Source: DASXRA01 sp036506155 (lineage in GTDB: Bacteria > Actinomycetota > Actinomycetes > Mycobacteriales > Jatrophihabitantaceae). Taken from it: 64,000 nt of DNA. The position numbers and the translations under genes were made by a program. The notes below the pieces were generated by a model that worked only from the letters and a program-made list of their open reading frames with translations, ran no database searches and had not been told where the DNA came from. Shown here piece by piece: positions 18,102 through 26,402 of this stretch. The first letter of the stretch is position 1, and each line of letters begins with the position of its first letter. The stretch covers positions 93,511-157,510 of the forward strand of contig DASXSF010000022.1 of NCBI GenBank assembly GCA_036506155.1. The letters run 5' to 3'.

Positions 18102-20248
18102 GACGCGCTCCTCTTCGCTGCCGCGGTCACGCTGGCGGCTTCAGCCGGGCTGAACGTTCCGCAGGGGTCTGTCGCCGGCGGTGGACCGGTCGGGCTGTCG
18201 ACCGCGACGGCTTGGCGATACGTCGCGGTGTCGCTGCCCTTCATCACGACGAGCTTGACGTCGGCGTAGATGGGCGACGAGTACGTGTGGGTCACGGTCG
18301 GACTGGTCGTGGCCATCGTGGTGCCGTCGCCGAAGTCCCAGAAGTACTTCAGGCCGCTCGTGCTGCCCGCACCGTCCCGGGAGAAGCCCGCGTCGAACGT
18401 CACGGTACGGGTGGTGTCGGGCTTGACCGGGCTGGTCTCGAAGTACGCGACGGCGCTCGGCTGCGCGGTGGCGCCGAGTGCGCCGTCGCCGGACAGCAGC
18501 AGGCTCGTCCACTCGGCCGGAAGCTCGAGCGCGCGCTTGAGCTCCTCGGTGGGCTGCTGCGGCAGGAGGCCGTGCGGGGCGCCACCGGTGAAGTAGTTCA
18601 GGTGCTCGATCGTGTCGGAGAGGTACCCCTGCGGCTGGTTCTCGTTCACGTAGAACGGGACGCCGCTGGCGTGCGCAAGGGTCAGCGGCTGCGCCAGCGT
18701 GACGGTTCCGGTGCCGACGGACTGGATCTGCCCGTACTCGATGTTGTCACCGGTGTCGATGAAGATCGGCTGGCCGGCGGCCAGGTTCGTCGTGCTGGCC
18801 ACGGAGATGGTCGTCGCGCCCGGCCCGGTGCCTGCCGTCGTCGTGGTCATGCCAGGCTGCGGCGTGCCGTTACCGAGCTGGAACGTGGTCTGGTTGCCGG
18901 CGTAGCCCACGATCGGTGTTGCCTTGCGTGTTGGATCTACCGATGCTGCATAGGGATTCTCGTCGCTATTCGAGTTCTTGACGCCGCTTACCGTGAAGCC
19001 GGGGATGCCCTTGTCGAAGAACGCCTGCTCGTCCTCGAGCGCCGCGGTGTCGTCGCGCACGGGCGAGTACTGCGCCTGCTCGGCCGCGGAATACGCCGGC
19101 TTGGTGGGAACGACGCCGCTGTACGGGTTGGGCGCCTGGCCGGTCTGGTTGTAACGCAGCGGGTTCTCCAGCGGGACCGAGAAGTCGTACTTGGCGCCCT
19201 GCTGGCCGAAGCCGGCGAGCACGGCGGCTTGCAGGTTGCCGCGGAACTGGGCGATCGCCGCCGAGTTGCCCGCGATGTTGGCGCCCGGGGAGCCAGGGCC
19301 GCTGTCCGGGTAGGCCCGGTTCGGCGCCGTCGGGGTCGCGTTGATGAACGTGAACCACGGGCCGACTCCGCCGCCGGTGATGTTGTTCCAGAAGAACTCG
19401 GTGCCCAGGTGCCGGGCGGGGTAGTCCAGCCCGAGGGAATCCATGTTGGCGAACAGCGTGTACTGGCCCTGTGGGCCTGCCGGGATGAGGTTGTTCGCGT
19501 AGTAGACGGAGCCCTCACGGCTGAACAGACCGTCGGCGGTCTTGCCACGCGACGCGTCGAGCAGCGTCAGCTTCAGCGTCCGCTTCGGGTAGGTCCCGTT
19601 CGCGGCGTACCAGCGCAGCAACGCCTGGTACTCGCCGATCGTGACGGCGACCCCGGAGAGCCCGTCGTAGGCGCCTTCATTGCCGAGGTTGCTGTCGGTG
19701 ATGTGCCGGCGCGCGGCGCCGAAACCGGTGGTGCCGCTGGTCGTACCGGAGTCGATCAGCCCGACGATGTCCGTCGGCACCGGCGTCTCGTCCGGGTGCG
19801 CGGCGAGCATCACCCGCTGCCCGGCGCAGCTCGCACCCGGGATGGTGACCTCGGCGTCGTCGGAGTCGAAGCGGTAGCCCCCGCTGCGGCGGAAGTAGTG
19901 GTCGGTCACGGTCGCGAAGGCGGCCAGATCACCGTTCACGCTCTGGTCGGTGAGCATCGACTTCCAGTGCGCGACCAATTCCTGCCAGCCGTTCACCGTC
20001 GGCGGGAGGTTGAACGGGTCCGCGGGATTGCGCGGGTCACCGTCCGCTCCCGAGATGCGGTAGCTGTATGCCTTCGACATGTCGTACAGCTGGGCGTACA
20101 GGAAGTCCGGGTCGATGACAGGCGTCGCCTGCCGGGTGGCCGCTTGGGCCGAGGGCGTCCCGGTGCCGCTTGCGGTGATCGACACCGGCACCGCGGCGGC
20201 CACGGTGCAGGCGAGCACCACCGGCCAGCGTCTGAGCAGGGGCTTCAT
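18098..20248 (-). CDS. Secreted M28-type paralogue with PKD domain, catalytic Glu pair missing
   Basis: 716 residues, signal peptide to about QAATRQ, strong ribosome site AAGGAGG. It aligns with the next gene along its length (PDFLYAQLYDMSKAYSYRISGADG, LLRWYAANGTYPKRTLKLTLLD, GPQGQYTLFANMDSLGLDYPARHLGTE). HPDETP (His151, Asp153), YDGLSG (Asp195), NMD (Asp270) and EHLNYF (His549) are kept, but the EE of the paralogue is replaced by SR in LLDASRGK (233-234). A beta-module like that of the paralogue sits at 466-534, a different place. PKD about 600-685. Possibly a non-catalytic partner. Confidence 0.83.
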   Translation of the reverse strand: MKPLLRRWPVVLACTVAAAVPVSITASGTGTPSAQAATRQATPVIDPDFLYAQLYDMSKAYSYRISGADGDPRNPADPFNLPPTVNGWQELVAHWKSMLTDQSVNGDLAAFATVTDHYFRRSGGYRFDSDDAEVTIPGASCAGQRVMLAAHPDETPVPTDIVGLIDSGTTSGTTGFGAARRHITDSNLGNEGAYDGLSGVAVTIGEYQALLRWYAANGTYPKRTLKLTLLDASRGKTADGLFSREGSVYYANNLIPAGPQGQYTLFANMDSLGLDYPARHLGTEFFWNNITGGGVGPWFTFINATPTAPNRAYPDSGPGSPGANIAGNSAAIAQFRGNLQAAVLAGFGQQGAKYDFSVPLENPLRYNQTGQAPNPYSGVVPTKPAYSAAEQAQYSPVRDDTAALEDEQAFFDKGIPGFTVSGVKNSNSDENPYAASVDPTRKATPIVGYAGNQTTFQLGNGTPQPGMTTTTAGTGPGATTISVASTTNLAAGQPIFIDTGDNIEYGQIQSVGTGTVTLAQPLTLAHASGVPFYVNENQPQGYLSDTIEHLNYFTGGAPHGLLPQQPTEELKRALELPAEWTSLLLSGDGALGATAQPSAVAYFETSPVKPDTTRTVTFDAGFSRDGAGSTSGLKYFWDFGDGTTMATTSPTVTHTYSSPIYADVKLVVMKGSDTATYRQAVAVDSPTGPPPATDPCGTFSPAEAASVTAAAKRSAS

Positions 20249-20502
20249 GCGCAGGAAACCTCCTTCGCGGGGAAGGACGGGCGGATAGGTATGGCACGGC
20301 GCTTAAGGAGCTCCCAGCTCGAAACACAGCGCACCGTGCTACACCCTTCGTCAGGGCACCGTCCGGGCCAAGCCGCCACTCCGCGGGCTCGGCGCTGCAT
20401 CGACGTGGATCACACGCCGCCAGGCTGTCGTAGCGCCCTTACCCGGAGGGTGTCAACGAGGTCAAATCATCCTGATCCGTACGCATACCCACTTGAGCGC
20501 AG

Positions 20503-21378
20503 TCACGTTCTGTGTCCGTTGTCCAGCTGAGCGCGAGGGTGCGGCGTGGTCGTCGCGGCCTGCTGGAGCAGCAGGTAGAAGAGCAGTCCACGCGCCGTGG
20601 AGCCGCGCCGGTCGAACCGGAACGCGAACTCGTCCAGGTAGTACGGAAGGTGCTGCCGGCTGACATGCTGGCCCAGCGTGCCCGCGAGCCAACGCTTCAG
20701 GTCGGCTGCGACGACCAGCACGCCGGGCGCCGCGGACCCTTCCGTCACGTAGCCGACGCGGGCAAACCGCTGCCCATCGGCGACCCCGCGGATGGTCGCG
20801 CCACGCGCGATGGTCGCTCGGGCGAATGCGACGGGATCGCGCGCGTCGTCGGCCACCCCGAAACGCACCCGGCCGAGCCGCTGCCGGTTGACTCGCTCGA
20901 CCGCGACGAGTACCGGGGTGCGCCCGCCACTGTCGACGAGCGTCTCCGCCAGCTCGACCGTGCCGGCCAGCAGATCGTGACCGGGGCGGACCATCGCGCG
21001 GCGCAGCTTCTGCAGCCACGCCCACGCCGTCTCATAGGAGCCCAGGCGCAGCGCGCGTTGCAGGCTGCGCGCAGACACGCCGTTCCGCTCGGAGGTGATG
21101 TACCAGATCGCGGCGAACCACGTCGAGAGCGGCGCGTGCGATCGGTGGAAGATCGTGCCGGCCGTCACCGACGTCTTCCGGCCGCACTGCGTACACAGCC
21201 AGCTCAGCGCCGACGTGCGCCAGGAGCGGTCGTCACCGCAGCTGGGACAGACGAACCCGGCCGGCCAGCGTAGCCCGGCGAGGAATTCGATGCAGGCCGC
21301 ATCGTCGGGAAACCAATCGTCGAACTCCTGACGCGACCGCGGGTAGTCAGCCCCGCCGACCGGCCGGTGAGCCGCCAT
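20503..21378 (-). CDS. IS1595-type transposase, probably inactive or domesticated
   Basis: About 291 residues from ATG 21378 (RSRQEFDDWFPDDAACIEFL opening); a longer frame to 21504 overlaps the neighbouring gene. A zinc ribbon (CPSC 44-47, CTQC 62-65) leads to GRKTSVTAGTIFHRS and SLQRALRLGSYETAWAWLQKLR, classic for IS1595. In the catalytic part the usual VEVDE is VELAE (Ala144 for the first Asp) and the SNLK segment is AADLK; ADGQRF keeps the second Asp. The ending YLDEFAFRFDRR is typical. I found no terminal inverted repeats on either side, so this is not an intact insertion sequence. Confidence 0.8.
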   Translation of the reverse strand: MAAHRPVGGADYPRSRQEFDDWFPDDAACIEFLAGLRWPAGFVCPSCGDDRSWRTSALSWLCTQCGRKTSVTAGTIFHRSHAPLSTWFAAIWYITSERNGVSARSLQRALRLGSYETAWAWLQKLRRAMVRPGHDLLAGTVELAETLVDSGGRTPVLVAVERVNRQRLGRVRFGVADDARDPVAFARATIARGATIRGVADGQRFARVGYVTEGSAAPGVLVVAADLKRWLAGTLGQHVSRQHLPYYLDEFAFRFDRRGSTARGLLFYLLLQQAATTTPHPRAQLDNGHRT

Positions 21379-21451
21379 TGCGTAGCTCCGCTCAAGCAGA
21401 TATGCCGAAACAGCATGCCCGCCCCGGCACCGCACGGCTACGGACTCACTG

Positions 21452-23086
21452 TCACGAGTACTGCGGGATGTGCCGCCAGTTCGCGTGGGACGGCGCGATC
21501 GCACCGGCAGGACCGCTGGCGAATCTGCGCAGCAGGTTACCGGTGACCTGCCGAACGAAGGGCGCCGGGCAGGAGCGCTGCGCCGGCGCGCACGGGGTGA
21601 GCGCGGCGATCCAGTTGTTCGTGCCGGAGTCGAATACCCCGGCCTTGCCGACGGGGTCCGTGTAGTACGTCATGTCGGAGTAATAGACCGGCCCCCAGTG
21701 CCTGCCGTTGGCCTCCGACCCGGCCAGCGGGACCGGCGAGTGACCCAAGACTTGTAGGTCGGCCGGATGCGCGCCCGCGTTGAAGCCGTCGACGTCGGAG
21801 GCGATGACGCCGGGGACAGCGGTGCCGTTGTGGGCATGCGTCCCGGCGAAGATCCATGCCGAGGCGTCGGCGACGACGAACGGGGTCGGCGCCGTCTCGG
21901 GCCGACGGAAGCCGACGTACCCTTCGCCGACGAAGGTGTCCTCCGCCCAGCGTGCGGGCGGCGAGGCCCAGGTGTTGGCGGTGACATCGAGCGGATCACC
22001 GTGCCCGTTGAGCGGGTCCTCGCTCGGATCGCGGTAGTCGATGACCTCCCGGTTCGGCCCGAGGGGCGACGAGTGCACGCGGACGTGCCGCAGGATCGCG
22101 CTCGCGCCGAAGAACGCGAGGTTCACTCCGCGGTGCTCGGCCGCGACCGCCGCGCGTCGTTCGCGTAGGTCCCAGCACTCGTCGTGCCCGAGCGAGAGCA
22201 GGGCCTTGTGCTGCACCAGGACCCCCGGATGCTCGACCAGCGTGGCGTCGGTGACATAGGAAACATCCAGCCCCTGCTTGTCCATGAACTGCACGAGCGG
22301 CCGCTCGCTGCCGAAGAAGTCGCCTGCTCCGCGCGCGTCGGCGTAGGGCCGGTCGAACGACACGACCCGCGCCCGTGAGCACAGCGGATACACCCCAGGC
22401 GGGCAGGTGCCGACCCCTGCGTAGAAGTCGTAGCCGCCGTAGGAGTTCCACGCCTGCCAGGTGAAGACGTCGTTCTTGACGAGATAGGCCGAGTGGCTGT
22501 GCGGATCCCACACCGTCAGCGGGACGTAGCTCTGCTGGCCGCCGTTGCCGACGAGCTTGAACAGGTAATCGCCCGGGACGAAGTCGTCCGTCAGCCTCAC
22601 GATCACGGACGGGTGCCAGCGCGCGCAGGACACCAGGTTCGTGCGTGGGGCACGCGGGCACTGCCGCTGCACGCCGCCGTGGTTCGCGGGTGAGAGCCAA
22701 ACCAGCCGCGCACCGGCGCCGCCGTAATAGCCGACGCGGTACGCCTCGACGTGGAACGACGCCGCGGGCGTCGAGACGTACAGCCGGACTGTCTGCCCGT
22801 CCGCCGAGTACGTCTTGTCAGCGAACCCTTCGATGGCGCTGGACGCCTGCGCCGGGATGCGCCAGGCCGTGCTACCGGGGCGGGCGTTCTCCTGCTCAAC
22901 CCAGCGGGCACGCATGCCGCTGGGCCCCAGCGACGTCGCGGGCGGACTGCTGCTCGGCGCCGGCGTGCTCGCCGTGCTTGACCGGGTCGGCACCGTCTGC
23001 GCAGTGGATGCACTGTTGTGCCGGTGTGGCGTGGTGCAACCGGCCAGCACGACGGCCAGCCCGGCTAGGGCCACCAAAGTCCGCAC
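21452..23086 (-). CDS. Lipoprotein with N,N-dimethylformamidase large-subunit-like fold
   Basis: 544 residues. GTG start with AAGGAGA 4 nt away; VRTLVALAGLAVVLAGC gives a lipobox. After a Ser/Thr/Pro linker, the chain matches the C-terminal domain of the DMFase beta subunit family: an Ig-like front (VRLYVSTPAASFHVEAYRVGYYGG), VKNDVFTWQAWNSYGGYD, SFDRPY, LLSLGHDECWDLRER, and IFAGTHAHNG. The enzyme name applies to only a few family members; here lipidation and lack of a small subunit nearby suggest another extracellular hydrolase-like role. Confidence 0.78.
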   Translation of the reverse strand: MRTLVALAGLAVVLAGCTTPHRHNSASTAQTVPTRSSTASTPAPSSSPPATSLGPSGMRARWVEQENARPGSTAWRIPAQASSAIEGFADKTYSADGQTVRLYVSTPAASFHVEAYRVGYYGGAGARLVWLSPANHGGVQRQCPRAPRTNLVSCARWHPSVIVRLTDDFVPGDYLFKLVGNGGQQSYVPLTVWDPHSHSAYLVKNDVFTWQAWNSYGGYDFYAGVGTCPPGVYPLCSRARVVSFDRPYADARGAGDFFGSERPLVQFMDKQGLDVSYVTDATLVEHPGVLVQHKALLSLGHDECWDLRERRAAVAAEHRGVNLAFFGASAILRHVRVHSSPLGPNREVIDYRDPSEDPLNGHGDPLDVTANTWASPPARWAEDTFVGEGYVGFRRPETAPTPFVVADASAWIFAGTHAHNGTAVPGVIASDVDGFNAGAHPADLQVLGHSPVPLAGSEANGRHWGPVYYSDMTYYTDPVGKAGVFDSGTNNWIAALTPCAPAQRSCPAPFVRQVTGNLLRRFASGPAGAIAPSHANWRHIPQYS

Positions 23087-23200
23087 TCAGTCTCCTTGCT
23101 CTTCGCGCGAGCGCTCATCGTTGCGCTCTCGCGTGACCCTGCGATACTCGCTCATCGCGTCAACTTACGATGCTTGTAGTCGTCGGCGGAAAGGGGCGTC

Positions 23201-23566
23201 GTGGCCAGCCGCTCCCGGGGCGCGCTCGAGCGCGAAGTGATCGCCTGCCTTGCGGCCGCAGGGCGGCCCATGACCGCGGCCGAAGTGCGCGCCGAGCTGT
23301 CCGGGGACCTCGCCTACACGACCGTGATGACGACGCTCTCGCGGCTGCACGCCAAGGACGCGATCGAACGGGTGCCGCAGGGCCGCGCCTATGCGTACTC
23401 GCTCACCGGAGGCGCAGCGACGGCGCGCGCGAACGTGGCCGCGCACCGGATGCTCCGGCTACTGGATCACGAGACGGACCGGGCTGCCGTGCTCACCCGG
23501 TTCGTCGGCGACCTGCAGCCCAACGATGAGCAGTTGCTCACTGAACTGCTGCGGGGGCGGGAGTGA
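23201..23566 (+). CDS. BlaI/MecI/CopY-family repressor
   Basis: 121 residues, GTG start with a GGAAAGG ribosome site. A winged helix (MTAAEVRAELSGDLAYTTVMTTLSRLHAKDAIERVPQGRAYAY) is followed by a short dimerisation tail ending in ELLRGRE. In this family a dimer binds its own promoter and is removed by cleavage or ligand. Its stop overlaps the M56 start by 4 bp (GTGA), the usual repressor-sensor pair. The divergent lipoprotein gene, 114 nt away, may share the control region. Confidence 0.9.
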   Translation: MASRSRGALEREVIACLAAAGRPMTAAEVRAELSGDLAYTTVMTTLSRLHAKDAIERVPQGRAYAYSLTGGAATARANVAAHRMLRLLDHETDRAAVLTRFVGDLQPNDEQLLTELLRGRE

Positions 23567-24459
23567 TCGTCCTCGCCGCGACACCGCTCATCGTCGGCGT
23601 GCTGGCCGGCCTGCTCGGCGGCCGGCTCGGACAGCGGCTGCAGCCGCGCCACGCCGTCCCGTTGCTCACCGCGCTGGCGCTGACCGTCGCGCTCTGCACC
23701 GCGATCGCCCTGTCGGGGCTGGCCGTGCTCGCACTGGCCCAGCTCGGCCCGATGCCTCGGCTCGGACACTGGTCGGCTCCGGCGCTACGCGCCGACGCCG
23801 GCGAGCCGGTAGCGCTCGGCCTGATCGCGCTGGGGGCCCTGGTGCTGACCCTGGGCGCAGCGTGCGCGCGGGCGCTCACGTCGATCTATGCGCTGGCGCG
23901 CGCGGCCCGCCAGGCCCGCAGGCTGGTTCCGGTGGCCGGCAACCTGGTGCTGGTAGACGATGCCGAGCCGGTTGCCTACGCCGTCGCCGGCCGGATTGTG
24001 ATGTCCCGCTCGCTGCTCGTCGCGCTGCCGACCGATGAGCGGCGAGCCGTGCTCGCCCACGAGGCGGCGCACCTGCGGCATCGGCACCACCTCTATCTGC
24101 ATCTGACCGCGCTGTCCGCGGCGGCGAGCCCACTGCTCCGACCGCTCGTTGGGGCAATCGCCGTCGGCATCGAGCGGTGGGCGGACGAGGACGCCGCCGG
24201 GGCCGTGCGTTCGCGCGAGGTGGCCGCGCGCGGCCTCGCCCGGGCGGCACTCGCGCAGGGACGCGCGCCCGGGCTCGCCGTGGCGGACAGCGCGGTGGCC
24301 GAGCGGGTGCGGGCCCTGCTCGAGCCGACGCCGGTGCACCGGCTACCCGCGGCGCTGGCCCTCGCCGCGGGGCTCGCCTGCTGGCTGGCGGCGGCGGCTG
24401 TGACCTGGCGCACCGAGGAGCTGATCCAGATCGCCGAGCGGGCCCTGCTGCGGCGCTGA
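23563..24459 (+). CDS. M56-family membrane metallopeptidase (BlaR1-like, no sensor domain)
   Basis: 298 residues. Three or four membrane helices flank a cytoplasmic zinc peptidase motif VLAHEAAHLRHRHH (HEXXH), preceded by AVAGRIVMSRSLL as in M48/M56 enzymes. Unlike BlaR1 it has no C-terminal penicillin-binding domain, the usual actinobacterial form. It is translationally coupled to the BlaI-type repressor, which it probably inactivates. Inducer unknown. Confidence 0.87.
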   Translation: MIVLAATPLIVGVLAGLLGGRLGQRLQPRHAVPLLTALALTVALCTAIALSGLAVLALAQLGPMPRLGHWSAPALRADAGEPVALGLIALGALVLTLGAACARALTSIYALARAARQARRLVPVAGNLVLVDDAEPVAYAVAGRIVMSRSLLVALPTDERRAVLAHEAAHLRHRHHLYLHLTALSAAASPLLRPLVGAIAVGIERWADEDAAGAVRSREVAARGLARAALAQGRAPGLAVADSAVAERVRALLEPTPVHRLPAALALAAGLACWLAAAAVTWRTEELIQIAERALLRR

Positions 24460-24470
24460 GCCGCCGTTAG

Positions 24471-25442
24471 CTACAGCGCAGGGCGGCAACAGATCGCGCT
24501 GACGCCTCGGGACAGACGGCAGGAGCCTGCGTCAAACGGAACTACCACGGTGCTCCCCCGGGACACCGGGAGCGTCCCCCAGTCTCCCGACAGCGCGCCC
24601 GAGCCCGCGGTAACGACGAGGACGGAGAACCCGGCGGGGAGCGGTTCCTCCGTCAGGGACTCTGCGGTGAAGAACTGCCCTGCCTCGGCCGGCAGCAGCG
24701 AGCGCTGCGAGCCGCGACGCAGCTCGGCAAGCCGGGTGGGAGGGCAGGCCCGCCGGTCGACGCAGGCCAGCGCCTCCTCGAAGGGCAGTCCGAGCGTGGC
24801 GTCGTCCGGGCCGAGCGGGAAGCCCTCCCATTCGAGCAGCACCGAGAAGTCGGTGGGTTCCTGCAGTTCGACGAGCAGGACGTCCCGGCCGATCGCATGG
24901 GGCATCCCGGCCGGGCACAGGATCGCGTCGCCGGCCTGGACCGGCACGCGATTCGTCGCGGCGAGGAGCGCCGCGACGTTCTGCGCCGAGACCCATGCGG
25001 CGAGCTCACCGGCGGCGACGTCGCGAGTGAAGCCGAGGTGGACGGTTGCGCCGGGTGCCGCGTCCAGCACAACCCACGCCTCGGTCTTGCCGTACGGGCT
25101 GGCCAGGTGCGCGAGCGCGAACGGCCGGTCCGGATGTACGTGCACCGGGAGCCGTTGCCCCGCATCGAGCAGCTTCACCAGCAGCGCCGGGTCGGCGCCA
25201 TGCCGTGCGAGGTGCGCCGCGCCCAGCCACGCGAGTGGGTCGGCCGCGATCGCGTCGGCCAACAACGTCCCGTCGGGCAGCACGCTCCGCCCGGAACTGG
25301 CCTGCCCGTAGCGGGTCGTCGTCGACGCGATCCAGTCTTCGGGACGCGGTTCCAGGTCCAGCCCGCGAAACGCGCCCAGGCGCCCGGAGCCACGGTAGAA
25401 CGTGGGCGGCTGGTTGGGCCCGAGCGCGACCGGCGCAATCAC
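24471..25442 (-). CDS. manA: Mannose-6-phosphate isomerase, class I
   Basis: Zinc enzyme interconverting mannose-6-P and fructose-6-P, 323 residues. Ligand motifs PVHVHPDRPF and GKTEAWVVLDA and the late GMPHAIG mark the jellyroll active site. GTG 25442 is taken as start because homology (VIAPVALGPNQPPTFYRG) begins there; the frame stays open far upstream but only across the opposite strand of the nucleoside hydrolase gene. Just 24 nt separate it from that divergent gene. It ends 11 nt from the convergent M56 gene. Confidence 0.88.
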   Translation of the reverse strand: MIAPVALGPNQPPTFYRGSGRLGAFRGLDLEPRPEDWIASTTTRYGQASSGRSVLPDGTLLADAIAADPLAWLGAAHLARHGADPALLVKLLDAGQRLPVHVHPDRPFALAHLASPYGKTEAWVVLDAAPGATVHLGFTRDVAAGELAAWVSAQNVAALLAATNRVPVQAGDAILCPAGMPHAIGRDVLLVELQEPTDFSVLLEWEGFPLGPDDATLGLPFEEALACVDRRACPPTRLAELRRGSQRSLLPAEAGQFFTAESLTEEPLPAGFSVLVVTAGSGALSGDWGTLPVSRGSTVVVPFDAGSCRLSRGVSAICCRPAL

Positions 25443-25466
25443 CGCGCTGAGGCTACGCTGGCGCCG

Positions 25467-26396
25467 ATGCGGCGCATCCTGCTCGACACCGACCTTGCCA
25501 TGGGCGAGCCCGGCGCGGACATCGACGACGGCTTCGCGCTCGCCCTCGCGCTTGCGGATCCAGAGCTTTCCGTCGAACTCGTCACCACCGTCAACGGCAA
25601 CACCGACGTCGACACCGCCACCCACCTGACCTTGCGGCTGCTGGACCGACTCGGCCGCGGCGACGTTCCGGTGGCCCGCGGTGCCGCCACGCCACTGATC
25701 GGCGACTGGTCGCGCGGAGGTCCCCGGATCGAACGCGTCGACGCGCCGGTGCCAGGACATGCGGCGCTGCGCATCGTCGAGCGGGTGATGGCCGAGCCCG
25801 GCGAACTCGGCATCGTCGCGATCGGCCCGTTGACGAACGTCGCCTTGGCCCTGGCGCTCGAGCCGCGGGTCGCGACCAGCGTGGCGGAGATCGTCCTCAT
25901 GGGTGGCGTGTACCTCGAGCAGACGAATGTCGCAGCCGTCCCTGGCGAGTTCAACTTCTGGGTCGATCCGCACGCGGCCGCCGAGGTGCTGGCCAGCGGC
26001 GCGCCGATACGTGCCGTGGGCCTCGACGTGACGCGCCGGGTACGGCTGACGCGCGAGCACGTGGCGTGGCTGGCCGAGTCTGCCAGCGACTTCGGGCGAT
26101 TCGCCGCCTCGTGCGCCGAGGGGTGGATCGCCCACCTGGAGCAGACCACGGACCAGCGCGACAGCTGCGCGCTGCACGACCCGCTCGCCGTGGCGAGCGT
26201 CGCCTACCCCGATCTGGTGATCTGGCGCCCCGCCCGGGTGGCTGTCGAGACTAGCGGCGCCCACACTCGTGGTGTCGCGGTAGCTGACCTGCTCATCAGG
26301 CCGGACGCCGGACCACCCAACTGCCGCATCGCCGTCGACGTCGACGCGCCGGCGTTCCTGGACCTGTTCCTCGCCCGGATCGCGACCCTAGGCTAG
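25467..26396 (+). CDS. Inosine/uridine-type nucleoside hydrolase
   Basis: 309 residues; cleaves the N-glycosidic bond of ribonucleosides using calcium. The N-terminal Asp cluster is present as ILLDTD followed by GADIDDGFALALAL, then VTTVNGN, IGPLTNVALAL, GEFNFWVDPHAA and ALHDPLAVA, the family's metal and ribose contacts. ATG 25467 starts exactly at the homology. Its 3' end lies 6 nt before the Gfo/Idh gene, so the two are probably cotranscribed, along with the GNAT gene. Confidence 0.9.
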   Translation: MRRILLDTDLAMGEPGADIDDGFALALALADPELSVELVTTVNGNTDVDTATHLTLRLLDRLGRGDVPVARGAATPLIGDWSRGGPRIERVDAPVPGHAALRIVERVMAEPGELGIVAIGPLTNVALALALEPRVATSVAEIVLMGGVYLEQTNVAAVPGEFNFWVDPHAAAEVLASGAPIRAVGLDVTRRVRLTREHVAWLAESASDFGRFAASCAEGWIAHLEQTTDQRDSCALHDPLAVASVAYPDLVIWRPARVAVETSGAHTRGVAVADLLIRPDAGPPNCRIAVDVDAPAFLDLFLARIATLG

Positions 26397-26402
26397 TCAT
26401 CC

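Noticed and set aside
23087..23200. BlaI operator between the lipoprotein and repressor genes
   Set aside because: No clean TACA-TGTA type palindrome was found; TTACGATGCTTGTAGT is only loosely symmetric.
24471..26264. Long minus-strand frame of 597 codons
   Set aside because: Only the part to 25442 matches mannose-6-phosphate isomerase; the rest is antisense to the well-supported nucleoside hydrolase.
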